From: CADEDV01 sp964596345 | GTDB lineage: Bacteria > Bacteroidota > Bacteroidia > Chitinophagales > Chitinophagaceae | Length of the DNA stretch: 64,000 bases | Assembly: GCA_964596345.1 (NCBI GenBank) | Contig: CAZQSZ010000006.1 | Span: forward strand, 1-64,000 | Direction: 5' to 3' | In this document: positions 51,935 to 60,503 of the stretch, one piece after another | Position numbering within the stretch: the stretch's first letter is position 1 | Layout: each line of letters opens with the position of its first letter | Translations under genes and position numbers: made by a program | The notes under the pieces: model-generated | Seen by the model: only the letters and a program-made list of their open reading frames with translations | Told to the model about the DNA's origin: nothing | The model's database searches: none

Positions 51935-53869
51935 ATGAAAATTAAATTCTACGCACTGTCGTTAGTTTTATTGACACTAGCGGTAACGATTGCAGCTCAA
52001 ACGCCAGGAGGTGTAAGCCCTAACCTTACATTGTGGGTAAAATCGGATGCAGGAACTTCCACAACCGGAAGCCTGTTAGATACCTGGACCTACGTAAATG
52101 ATGGTACCAAATCCTTTACCTCAACTGGTGCGGACCGGCCATCCCTCGTATCATCAGTAATTAACTTTAACCCTTCTGTGCAGTTTGGCGGGGGCGTCCG
52201 CTTTATGGATGGACCTACAGGAGCCAATGCCCCAATTACTGCCGGTGATGACTCCTACACCGTATTAGTGGTATGGCAATCGAACACTAACACCGCTTTC
52301 CAGCGTGTATGGTCTCAACGTTCAACACTAGGTTTTGCCAACGATGCTTGTGCTTTTTCCACCTGGGATGGATCAGCCCCCGGCCCCGGGGTGTATGGCG
52401 ATGAGACAGCAACGGCCCCTTTTAGTCATACTATTCAAAGAGGTTACAGTGTAAGTACATGGAACATTAGCCAGTTAAATTTACTTAACCAGGCAACCGG
52501 CGATCTTGAGATAGTAGATGACCGGAATATCAGCAGTGGCATTACCACATTGAACACAGACCCCGGGGGAACTCCTAACGGTGCTGGCTTAAGAGCCATT
52601 AGCACTGCTGTTCACCGCATCGGCGCCAGCCATGACGGCTCCGGCCCCCTGAATGGAGACATAGCAGAAATTATTGTCTATGACCGTTCCATAAACGGAG
52701 CTGAACGGAACAGGATTTTCTCCTACCTGGCCATGAAATATGGAATAACCATAAAAACTGATTTAGTTTCTTCAACCGGCGCTACAGTTTGGAATGCTGC
52801 TGCCAATAGCACTTATAATAATGCCGTTTTTGGTCTATCGAGAGATAATGGTGGCAGCGGGTCTGGTTTATTGGTTTCTCAATCTAACAGTATTGAAACA
52901 GGCAGCGGAGATGGAACGGGGCAAAATGCTGAAGGAAACATCGTACTCAGCAACCCAACCAGTCTGGATGATCTTGATTTTTTACAGATCGGGAACGATA
53001 ATGCAGCTCTTACGGAAAGTATTAGTCCGGATGTACCCGTCGCAATAGCCGGTTCGAGGAGGCTCGCCAGAGAATGGAAAGTGCAGCATACCGGAAACGT
53101 AGGCACATTTGATATGACAATGAATTTCTCAGGTCTGACAATCTCGGGAACCGGTCCAATTCAGTTCAGACTAATGGTTGATGAAGACGGTGATGGCGAT
53201 TTCACAACAGGTACCGTACGGTATTATACTCCGTTTTCGTTTGGAGGAGGTATTATTAATCTAACTGGTGTTACACTGAACAATAATGAGGTTTTCACCT
53301 TTGTAACACAGACAGCAGGTGTTTTATTACCGGTTACCTGGAAGAATTTCAGTGCTAAACAAGTGAACACTGATGTTCGTCTTGACTGGAAAGTTGAGAA
53401 CAATGCCAATGCAAGTCATTATGAAATTGAACATTCTTCTGATGGTACCAATTTCGAAAGAATAGCAACTATTTCTAATACTGTAACTGATGTTACCTAT
53501 AACTTCCTGCACCGCGGTGTATTGAGCGGAGCTCATTTTTACAGGATTCGTCAGTTTGATTTTGATGGAAAGAATACATATAGCAGGGTAGTCAGTGTTA
53601 CCATAAAAACACCCGACTTTATTACCTATGTACTGAATAACCCGGTATTGAACTCAAGTGCAGAGGTGGTTATCAAAGCTGCCAAACCAGGTATGGCCCT
53701 TGTTGAACTTTGGTCAGCCAATGGCACAAAACTGAATACAAAACAGCAGGCGATAACTACAGGATCGACTATAGTTCCGGTTGATATGAGAAGCCTACAA
53801 CCTGGTAATTACCTGATCAGACTAATAGTAGGTGATCTTGTACAAACTGTACGGTTTGTGAAACTATAA
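51935..53869 (+). CDS. T9SS-secreted protein with lectin/LamG-like domain
   Basis: A 644-aa secreted protein. Signal peptide residues 1-22 (LVLLTLAVTIAAQ); the start at 51935 is the ATG that yields it. Residues ~25-270 are a concanavalin/LamG-type sandwich with LTLWVKSDAGTSTTGSLLDTW and AEIIVYDRSINGAERNRIFSYLAMKYG. This architecture recurs in Bacteroidota T9SS cargo. Residues ~285-490 form a repeat-poor beta region. A fibronectin-like stretch (VRLDWKVENNANASHYEIEHSSDG, shown as VRLDWKVENNANASHYEIE) follows. The C-terminus (ELWSANGTKLNTK ... QTVRFVKL) is a type IX sorting domain. Likely displayed on the cell surface. Confidence 0.88.
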   Translation: MKIKFYALSLVLLTLAVTIAAQTPGGVSPNLTLWVKSDAGTSTTGSLLDTWTYVNDGTKSFTSTGADRPSLVSSVINFNPSVQFGGGVRFMDGPTGANAPITAGDDSYTVLVVWQSNTNTAFQRVWSQRSTLGFANDACAFSTWDGSAPGPGVYGDETATAPFSHTIQRGYSVSTWNISQLNLLNQATGDLEIVDDRNISSGITTLNTDPGGTPNGAGLRAISTAVHRIGASHDGSGPLNGDIAEIIVYDRSINGAERNRIFSYLAMKYGITIKTDLVSSTGATVWNAAANSTYNNAVFGLSRDNGGSGSGLLVSQSNSIETGSGDGTGQNAEGNIVLSNPTSLDDLDFLQIGNDNAALTESISPDVPVAIAGSRRLAREWKVQHTGNVGTFDMTMNFSGLTISGTGPIQFRLMVDEDGDGDFTTGTVRYYTPFSFGGGIINLTGVTLNNNEVFTFVTQTAGVLLPVTWKNFSAKQVNTDVRLDWKVENNANASHYEIEHSSDGTNFERIATISNTVTDVTYNFLHRGVLSGAHFYRIRQFDFDGKNTYSRVVSVTIKTPDFITYVLNNPVLNSSAEVVIKAAKPGMALVELWSANGTKLNTKQQAITTGSTIVPVDMRSLQPGNYLIRLIVGDLVQTVRFVKL

Positions 53870-53884
53870 AATCATTTCTACCAT

Positions 53885-53920
53885 TAAAAAAGACCTATCT
53901 CCTACAGTTAGGTCTTTTTT
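53885..53920 (+). terminator. Rho-independent terminator after the T9SS gene
   Basis: AAAAAAGACCTA pairs with TAGGTCTTTTTT across an 11-base loop, 15 bases after the stop codon, ending in a T-run. Confidence 0.85.
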
Positions 53921-53952
53921 AATGTATTGACCTAAACAAACAAGACAATTTG

Positions 53953-55377
53953 ATGAAGGGCCAATTTGAAAAATATACAGGAGTTACAAGAAAAGAAGCA
54001 GGAATGATCCTACTCCTTTTCGTCATTTCACGGATTATAATCAGTATTATTGGTATAGAAATGGACTACCAGGCGCTTTACCGCAACTGGCAGTATCTTG
54101 CTGTTGACACCCTTCGCCACGATCTTCTAAAAGGTGTTTGGTATGACCACACTCAGCCCCCATTATTTAACCTGCTCCTGGGAGTCATCCTGAAAATATC
54201 CGGCTCCTTTGCCCCCCTTGTCTTTTCCTTACTTTTTAAACTAATTACCCTACTGAATACATTTTTGCTGTTACGGCTCCTGAAAGAAAATACAAAACAC
54301 AAAAACATTCCCATTGTCTTCTCATTGATCTATCTTTTGAGTCCCGCTACCATGCTGTTTGAAAACGAACTCTTCTATACTTCTTTCATAACACTACTCT
54401 TATTACTAAGCTGTTTTTACCTGTTACAATACCAGGTATCCGGTAAACCCGGAAAACTAGTTGGATTTTTTCTTCCGTTAGCACTTATTTGCTTAACCAG
54501 GAGCATGTATCACCTTGCCTGGTTGATTATCCCCTGGCTTTTTCTATTTATTTCGGCCCGTAAACGGAAGTCAGCAAGACAGGCCTTGCTGACTGTTTTT
54601 TTATTTATCGCTGTTGTCTGCGGCTGGTATATAAAAAACTTTATGATTTTCGGAAGCTTCACCACATCCACCTGGGCCGGGATGAATATTGCCCGCAATG
54701 TATTTCATGATGCAGTTATTACAGACTCCAGCCGGATTGCATCCATTGAGCCTTTTTCTAACATCTCAGCGTACCATAACTTTCTGTCTCATGAACCGGT
54801 AGCAGCCTTCAAAGGACTTAACGACCGGGATCTGACACAGGAAATGAAGAACGATTCTTTTATCAATGAAAAACATGCAGGGTACATAGAAATTTCGAGG
54901 CAATATATGCAAGCCAGCAAACAGTATGTCAGGGATCATCCGGGAGCATATCTAAAAAACGTGGTCCAATCTGCGATCATTTTCTTTGCACCTGCAACAA
55001 GATACCCCGTAAATGAAGCACAAGCCAGGAAAATAAAATACTATGATCTCCTATATTCATTCAATCTTTCCCAATTGGCAAAAGGGAAGCAGGAAAGAAG
55101 AATTGCACTCACCTTATCCGCCCTGCCAAAATTCATTTGTTACGCATTGGTATTTCTTATTGCAATAAATACCTGGATAAGGCGAAAGCAGATCGCTTTA
55201 CTGCACCTTTTTATAATTTATGTGATCGGGTATATCTTCACCATCAGCTCCTTGTTTGAACACTATGAAAACATGCGGTTCAGGTATGAAGCTGAGCCTC
55301 TTTTCCTTGTCTTAGCCGCCGGCATACTCACGAACTGGATCAATAAGAGATCGTATAAAAAAAAGCAGGCTATTTAA
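53953..55377 (+). CDS. GT39/ArnT-like multispanning membrane protein
   Basis: A 474-aa integral membrane protein with about ten helices. The first large loop shows YDHTQPPLFNLLLGVILKI near residue 57, the H-x-PPL pattern found in dolichyl/polyprenyl-phosphate-dependent GT-C enzymes (GT39/GT83). The catalytic Asp would lie in the preceding segment (MDYQALYRNWQ or YDHTQ). A soluble stretch spans ~250-325. The donor is likely a polyprenyl-phosphate sugar, so it is a second possible user of the lipid-linked sugar produced by the dprE operon. Assignment to a specific family is not certain. Confidence 0.75.
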   Translation: MKGQFEKYTGVTRKEAGMILLLFVISRIIISIIGIEMDYQALYRNWQYLAVDTLRHDLLKGVWYDHTQPPLFNLLLGVILKISGSFAPLVFSLLFKLITLLNTFLLLRLLKENTKHKNIPIVFSLIYLLSPATMLFENELFYTSFITLLLLLSCFYLLQYQVSGKPGKLVGFFLPLALICLTRSMYHLAWLIIPWLFLFISARKRKSARQALLTVFLFIAVVCGWYIKNFMIFGSFTTSTWAGMNIARNVFHDAVITDSSRIASIEPFSNISAYHNFLSHEPVAAFKGLNDRDLTQEMKNDSFINEKHAGYIEISRQYMQASKQYVRDHPGAYLKNVVQSAIIFFAPATRYPVNEAQARKIKYYDLLYSFNLSQLAKGKQERRIALTLSALPKFICYALVFLIAINTWIRRKQIALLHLFIIYVIGYIFTISSLFEHYENMRFRYEAEPLFLVLAAGILTNWINKRSYKKKQAI

Positions 55378-55392
55378 TCGATAGCCTGCTTT
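55362..55392. terminator. Bidirectional terminator
   Basis: AAAGCAGGCTAT pairs with ATAGCCTGCTTT around TTAATCG. It contains the stop codon of the GT-C-like gene and serves the convergent methyltransferase gene too. Confidence 0.85.
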
Positions 55393-55410
55393 CAAAATAT
55401 ATTAATTGTA

Positions 55411-56088
55411 TTATGCTTTTTGGGCAATAACCATTATTTCTTTTATCCCAAACAATCTTGATACAAGATTGGTCGCAAACCTGTATAAACCAAAACTGAT
55501 CCTGGCAAGAGGTAATAATTTAAAATACCCTGCTCCCCTGATGTACCGGTTCTCCTGTATTTTAAAGCCAGTAGTGATAAGCAAATTATTGATCGCCTGG
55601 AAATTCCAGGTGTGCAGGTGCTGGTTCAGGTCATATTCAAATTTTCCCTTCCCATGACGTTCATGCGGAATAACCAGTACCAATGTATGCCCCTTCTTCA
55701 GCTTACTGTTAATACTTTCCAGCATTGCTTTGGGATGCGGGTGATGTTCCAGTACATGTGCTGAAAAAACCACATCAAATGCTTCGTTTGGTATCTCATC
55801 AAGGTTGGTGGTGGCATCAATACCCTTTTTCTTGCAGAATTCTATTCCAAACGTTGAAATATCATACCCTTTTGCATTAGGCAGGTAATAGATATTCTGG
55901 CCAAGCCCGCAGCCATAATCAAGAATCCGGCTGTTCTTGTCCACGCTGAAAAAAAACTTGTCTAAAGCTATTTTAGCCCTGGCATTGTAATAGGCTTCAT
56001 TAAAGTGGTTACTATGCCGGGTTTCGTGGTACCATGATTCATAATCCAGCGAAACATGTTTCTCTTCAATAGTAGTTGTCTGACTCAT
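55411..56088 (-). CDS. Class I SAM-dependent methyltransferase
   Basis: A 225-aa methyltransferase. Motif I is RILDYGCGLGQNIYYL near residue 55, the acidic end of beta-2 is GYDISTFGIEFCKKKG, and motif IV is FDVVFSAHVLEHHPHP near 105. HTLVLVIPHERHGKGK and a His-rich segment (DLNQHLHTWNF) follow, a pattern seen in glycan-associated Methyltransf_23 proteins. The start is ATG 56088. Monocistronic and convergent with the GT-C-like gene. Confidence 0.9.
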   Translation of the reverse strand: MSQTTTIEEKHVSLDYESWYHETRHSNHFNEAYYNARAKIALDKFFFSVDKNSRILDYGCGLGQNIYYLPNAKGYDISTFGIEFCKKKGIDATTNLDEIPNEAFDVVFSAHVLEHHPHPKAMLESINSKLKKGHTLVLVIPHERHGKGKFEYDLNQHLHTWNFQAINNLLITTGFKIQENRYIRGAGYFKLLPLARISFGLYRFATNLVSRLFGIKEIMVIAQKA

Positions 56089-56402
56089 TACTTTCAATAG
56101 AATTTAAGTTTGCCGTTCCCTGTATAGAGAACGGGTGCTAAAATAGAAAGAAATCCACGACCTTGAAATATTTTAGCCAATATCTTTCTGCCTTCTCCGG
56201 GAAAAGAAGGCAACAAGGCCCGAAACAGCTAATTTTTAATTCCCCTGGCTATGAAATGTCATTTTTTTTATTTAACAGGCCGAAACAGTTGTTAGCAGGA
56301 CAGGGGTGCGGTTATGTACCCGATAATACAATATGCTATTATTTATTTTCTTAGTTTATTTTTACCTTTCTTTATAGTTCACCATTACAAACCTGACTGC
56401 GC
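56089..56402. other. Intergenic spacer without convincing gene
   Basis: About 314 bases between the divergent methyltransferase and flippase genes. It holds a hairpin (CCGTTCCCT-GTAT-AGAGAACGG, 56114-56135) and a 12-base imperfect direct repeat (GGCCCGAAACAG near 56217, AGGCCGAAACAG near 56278). A short open frame here has no coding character. Confidence 0.5.
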
Positions 56403-57773
56403 TTGAAAAATCGCTTTTCGTCATATTGGGTCCGTTCCGCCTTTTATTCCTTTTTCCAGCGTTTCTCGTTGACCTTTTTTGGCCTTATCAATTTCATGAT
56501 CCTTACCCGGACTATTTCAGAAAACCAGTTGGGCACCTGGGCTTTGTTCCTTATCATCACCGGTGTTTTTGAAGCCACCAAAACTAACCTGCTAAAAAAT
56601 GCACACGTTAAATATGTCAGCGGGAGCACGGACAAAAATGAAAAAATTGCGATTGCCTCCTCTTCCTTTCTTATAAATACTTGTATCAGCCTCCTGTTTA
56701 TCGTTCTGATAATTTTTTTTTCTGAATGGCTTAGTCGTTGGCTAAATGCAGGGTTGGAGCTTGCCCAGATGCTGGTATGGTTTATTCCCGGAATGCTATC
56801 CATGATATTTTTTACACATTTTGAGTCGGTTCAGCAATCTCATCTTGACTTTAAAGGTGTTTTTGCCGGATATTTCATCAGGCAAATTTTTTTCTTTCTT
56901 GTATTGCTAACCTATTGGATGCTCAAAAAACCACTTTCCTTACCCCTGTTGGCTATATATCAATCGCTCAGCATTGCGCTGGGTTCTTTAGTACTATACA
57001 TCTTCAGCAAAAAATATTTGTCTCATCAATTCATTGCCAGCCGGGCATGGATAAAAAAAATTATTGGCTATGGCGGTTACATTTTTGGATCCGGGCTTGT
57101 GGCCAATATCGCCAATAACCTGGACCAGGTGATGATTGCCCGGTATGTTCCGGGTTCAGTGGCTTATTATAATGTAGCGTCCCGCATCAATAATCTTGTT
57201 GATATGCCTTCGTATGCGGCGGCAGATATCATTTTCCCCAAAGCATCCCTTGCCTCAGTAGAAGAAGGGCCTGATAAAGTAAAATATCTCTTTGAAAGAA
57301 TGATAGCCATTCTTATTGCTATCACTATCCCGACGGCATTATTTATAATCGTTTTTCCGAAATTCGTTACTACCATCATTGCGGGTGTAGCCTATACACC
57401 TGCCGCGGGTATTTTGCAGATTTACATGGTAACTGGTATTCTGCGACCGGCACAAAACCAGGCGGCTAATCTTCTGAATTCGATTGGTAAGCCCAGGGTC
57501 ACTTTCATTATGAATGCTATTTCACTCAGCATACTTCTTTTACTGAATTATATATGCCTGAAAGAATTTGGTTTTTACGGTGCTGCGATCGGGACACTGA
57601 TCACCACATTGATCAGTTTTATCACCTGGTATTTCCTGATGCGTAAAATGATCAACCTTGATTTATCAAGTGTTTTAAAGCACATCATTAATACTTACCG
57701 GTCGTTCTACCAGCAGGTAAAAGAGTTTCTCACCCGCAAACAGAAGAACCAAGAACCGGAAAAAGGAATGTAA
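56403..57773 (+). CDS. Wzx-type oligosaccharide flippase
   Basis: A 456-aa MATE/MVF-fold membrane protein with about 12-14 helices that would flip lipid-linked oligosaccharides to the periplasm. Family-like features are the N-terminal RFSLTFFGLINFMILTRTIS, repeated hydrophobic segments with charged loops, and DQVMIARYVPGSVAYYNVASRI near residue 240. GILRPAQNQAANLLNSIGKPRV near 340 is typical of O-antigen/teichuronic-type flippases. It has no in-frame ATG at the N-terminus; TTG 56403 is the most likely start. It is the central export step of the surrounding glycan cluster. Confidence 0.9.
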   Translation: MKNRFSSYWVRSAFYSFFQRFSLTFFGLINFMILTRTISENQLGTWALFLIITGVFEATKTNLLKNAHVKYVSGSTDKNEKIAIASSSFLINTCISLLFIVLIIFFSEWLSRWLNAGLELAQMLVWFIPGMLSMIFFTHFESVQQSHLDFKGVFAGYFIRQIFFFLVLLTYWMLKKPLSLPLLAIYQSLSIALGSLVLYIFSKKYLSHQFIASRAWIKKIIGYGGYIFGSGLVANIANNLDQVMIARYVPGSVAYYNVASRINNLVDMPSYAAADIIFPKASLASVEEGPDKVKYLFERMIAILIAITIPTALFIIVFPKFVTTIIAGVAYTPAAGILQIYMVTGILRPAQNQAANLLNSIGKPRVTFIMNAISLSILLLLNYICLKEFGFYGAAIGTLITTLISFITWYFLMRKMINLDLSSVLKHIINTYRSFYQQVKEFLTRKQKNQEPEKGM

Positions 57774-57776
57774 TAA

Positions 57777-59489
57777 TTACAAGGTGCCTTTTTTTAATTC
57801 ATTTACTGCGTAATCACAGGCTCTCGCTGTAAATGCCATATAAGTCAATGAAGGATTAGCAGTTCCGGAAGATGTCATAAAACTTCCATCGGTAACAAAC
57901 ACGTTTTTTACATCATGCAATTGGTTAAACTGGTTCAACACGGAGGTTTTAGGATCTTTTCCCATGCGGGCCGTACCCATTTCGTGAAAGGCTGATCCAC
58001 CCGGCTGAAAATGACTGTACGATTTAATATTCTTAAAGCCCGCTGTTGTCAGCATTTCCTCAATACTGGCAAGCATATCTTTTTGCATCGCTTTTTCATT
58101 ATCGTGGTATTCGTAATTGATCTTTACAAGTGGTAAGCCCCACTGGTCTTTTTCATGGTCATCAAGGGTAATTTTATTCTCAAAATAGGGCAATGTCTCT
58201 CCCCAGCCTCCCAGCCAGAGAGCCCAGGGCCCCGGCTGTAACAATTGCTCTTTAAAATCTTTACCAAAGCCTTTTACCAGCCGGCCTTGCTCCTGCCAGT
58301 TAGCCCTCCCCCCCATTCCCTGCAATCCATACCCACGGGTAAACCCCTTCTGTGTTGTCTCTTTGGAAATATTACGAAACCGAGGAACATAAATCCCTAC
58401 TGGTCGTCTTCCGGAATGATATTTATCTTTAAATCCATCAAATTGGGCCTCCGCTCCTGTGCCTGTAAAATGATCCATTAAATTATGTCCTAACTGGCCG
58501 CTGGAATTGCCTAACCCTGTTGGGAAACTGGCCGATTTGGAATTTAGCAGAAGGGCTGCCGTTGCTATTGCAGATGCATTAAGGAAAATGATACGTGCAG
58601 TATATTCAGTTACTTTTCTTGTAATAGCATCTATAACCCGAACCCCGGATGCCCTGTTGTTCTTAGCATCATACAATACTTCTACAACTATAGAATCCGG
58701 CTTGAGGGTCATATTCCCCGTTGCAGCTGCCGCCGGTAAACTGGCTGCATTACTACTGTAATAACCGCCGAAAGGGCAACCCCGGCTACAGAGGTTACGG
58801 TATTGACAAGGGCCCCGGCCGTTCCAGCCGCGGGTTAAATTGGCGACCCGCCCAATGGTAACGATCCTGTCCTTATAATTTGAACGGACCTTTGATGAGA
58901 AATGATCTTCAACACAGTTCATTTCCATAGGTGGTAAAAAAATCCCATCCGGCAAATGAGGAAGCCCTTCGTTTTTCCCGCTGATACCAATATAATTCTC
59001 TACATAATCATACCAGGGAGCAATGTCTTTATAGCGGACAGGCCAGTCAACACCAACAGCTTCTTTGAGGTTGGCTTCAAAATCAAGATCACTATACCGG
59101 AAACATTGTCTTCCCCAGGTCAAAGATTTGCCCCCTACTTGGTACCCTCTTCCCCAGTTAAAAGGTTTTTCCTGTATATAGGGGTGTTCCTTATCACTGG
59201 CAAAAAAAGGAAGGGTACCGGGATCTCCCGCCATGCTTTGTACCGGATTCTGTTCAATTTGATCATTCGTTAAACGTAACCGGTGATCAAACTCCCACGG
59301 TAGCATATTGGCTGTTTTATACCCGGTAATGTGTTCAACATTCCCCCCCCGTTCCAGCACCAGGGTTTTTAATCCTTTCTCACAAAGTTCTTTAGCGGCT
59401 AAACCACCTGTGATACCAGATCCCACCACGATAGCATCATAGCTATACTGTTCTTTTTCGTTCTGGTTTGTTTTAATCGGATCACCCAT
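57777..59489 (-). CDS. GMC family FAD oxidoreductase
   Basis: A 570-aa FAD enzyme related to the gluconate/sugar dehydrogenase large subunit. The Rossmann motif YDAIVVGSGITGGLAAKEL is at residue ~17, with LVLERGG. RNLCSRGCPFGGYYSS near 230 is a Cys-rich segment typical of the bacterial membrane-bound sugar dehydrogenases. The C-terminal catalytic His is in FHEMGTARMG and Asn in TANPSLTYMA. The start at 59489 directly follows the stop of the small-subunit gene. It probably oxidises a sugar alcohol or sugar in the periplasm; no cytochrome subunit gene is adjacent. Confidence 0.92.
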   Translation of the reverse strand: MGDPIKTNQNEKEQYSYDAIVVGSGITGGLAAKELCEKGLKTLVLERGGNVEHITGYKTANMLPWEFDHRLRLTNDQIEQNPVQSMAGDPGTLPFFASDKEHPYIQEKPFNWGRGYQVGGKSLTWGRQCFRYSDLDFEANLKEAVGVDWPVRYKDIAPWYDYVENYIGISGKNEGLPHLPDGIFLPPMEMNCVEDHFSSKVRSNYKDRIVTIGRVANLTRGWNGRGPCQYRNLCSRGCPFGGYYSSNAASLPAAAATGNMTLKPDSIVVEVLYDAKNNRASGVRVIDAITRKVTEYTARIIFLNASAIATAALLLNSKSASFPTGLGNSSGQLGHNLMDHFTGTGAEAQFDGFKDKYHSGRRPVGIYVPRFRNISKETTQKGFTRGYGLQGMGGRANWQEQGRLVKGFGKDFKEQLLQPGPWALWLGGWGETLPYFENKITLDDHEKDQWGLPLVKINYEYHDNEKAMQKDMLASIEEMLTTAGFKNIKSYSHFQPGGSAFHEMGTARMGKDPKTSVLNQFNQLHDVKNVFVTDGSFMTSSGTANPSLTYMAFTARACDYAVNELKKGTL

Positions 59490-59494
59490 AAAAT

Positions 59495-60070
59495 TCAGTT
59501 TGTAGCCCAGGCTTTCTGGCCAGGTTTGAGCGGAATACAACCATGATAGTTTCCGGGAACATAATCATAGACAAGTGCTTTCGTGGCTCCTTCCCGGGAA
59601 GTGCAAAATCCTTCCACCGTATACTCCTTTAATGATGTAAAAAACGATTTCCCCAGGTACCTGGTTTGTGCTTTACCGATAATACCGGCATAAGGCCTGC
59701 CTTTCTTTTCAAAATATTTTAATGCTGTCTCTTGTTGCTCTGATGAACAGGATTGGTATGGTTTCCCATACTTTATCACGCAATGTGCTTGTATGTCTTT
59801 TAAGCCTGTTATGAAGTTGTTTTGTGATTTTCGGTCCGTACAATCCTTAACCATTTTTATTATGAAAGAATGTACTTCCGCCTCCTTTGCACCCGGAGTA
59901 TCAGTAGAGGGGATGATAGTTTCAGCTAAAGAAGCTACCAGGTCACTGTTTGCAGAAAGGAAATTGATGTCCGGTGTCTTATTGATTTCATACCATTTAT
60001 ACCCCCCCGATGCGAGAGTTATTCCGGTACCTGCTAATAAAATTCTTGAGATCGCTTTACGTCTGTTCAT
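59495..60070 (-). CDS. Gluconate 2-dehydrogenase subunit 3 family protein
   Basis: A 191-aa small subunit of GMC-type sugar dehydrogenases. The N-terminus MNRRKAISRILLAGTGITLASG looks like a Tat signal (RR-x-x-I/L pattern, twin Arg at 3-4). It would carry the folded FAD partner to the periplasm by hitchhiking. The body has LVASLAETIIPSTDTPGAKEAEVHSFI, the conserved core of the family (shown as LAETIIPSTDTPGA), and a YVPGNYHGCIPL tail. It sits 5 bases before the GMC start, so the two form one operon. Confidence 0.9.
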   Translation of the reverse strand: MNRRKAISRILLAGTGITLASGGYKWYEINKTPDINFLSANSDLVASLAETIIPSTDTPGAKEAEVHSFIIKMVKDCTDRKSQNNFITGLKDIQAHCVIKYGKPYQSCSSEQQETALKYFEKKGRPYAGIIGKAQTRYLGKSFFTSLKEYTVEGFCTSREGATKALVYDYVPGNYHGCIPLKPGQKAWATN

Positions 60071-60113
60071 TTGATTACCTGATTTTTCAGAAAGAACGGA
60101 TAGAAAGGCTGCT

Positions 60114-60142
60114 AAAGATAGAAAAACGCACTGATTAACAAG
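60114..60142 (-). promoter_or_regulatory. Promoter of the GMC dehydrogenase operon
   Basis: Minus strand: TTG (60140-60142), 18-base spacer, TATCTTTA (60114-60121), one mismatch to TAnnTTTG; start codon at 60070. Confidence 0.5.
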
Positions 60143-60503
60143 ATGAGTATAAACAAACTGCGATTATGAAATGAGGATGGGTAACAATCTATTGAATTTA
60201 GCGGTAATATCTCATTGGGCTGGAACAAATTACGTTATGCACTGAAAATCAGTATATTAAATAGTTGTAAATTAACTCCCTGTCATTTTCACCCTTTATT
60301 ATAGCTGAGGTTTCGTTTTCATTCAACAATATTCTATCTTGCCGCTCCATTCACTGGCCTCCTGCTTAGTACTACAGCTCCTTTTTAAAATTCAAAGTCA
60401 GCAAAAAAAACCTAAATGATTAATTCAGGGGCTTTTATATGCTCTTTTTTAAAAAGTATGGGCTTTAAAAACTAAATTTGTTTTACTAAAGTAATCTTAT
60501 CTA
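60143..60503. other. Long AT-rich spacer upstream of the Wzc-like gene
   Basis: About 360 bases without a supported gene between the divergent GMC operon and the Wzc-like gene. A TAAATTTG -7 box (60473-60480, exact consensus) lies 23 bases before the Wzc-like start, without a TTG at the standard distance. The length suggests regulatory sites or a long leader, but no riboswitch is recognisable. Confidence 0.5.

Noticed and set aside
56163..56354. A 63-aa frame upstream of the flippase gene
   Set aside because: Low-complexity translation, no family resemblance and no promoter; likely chance.
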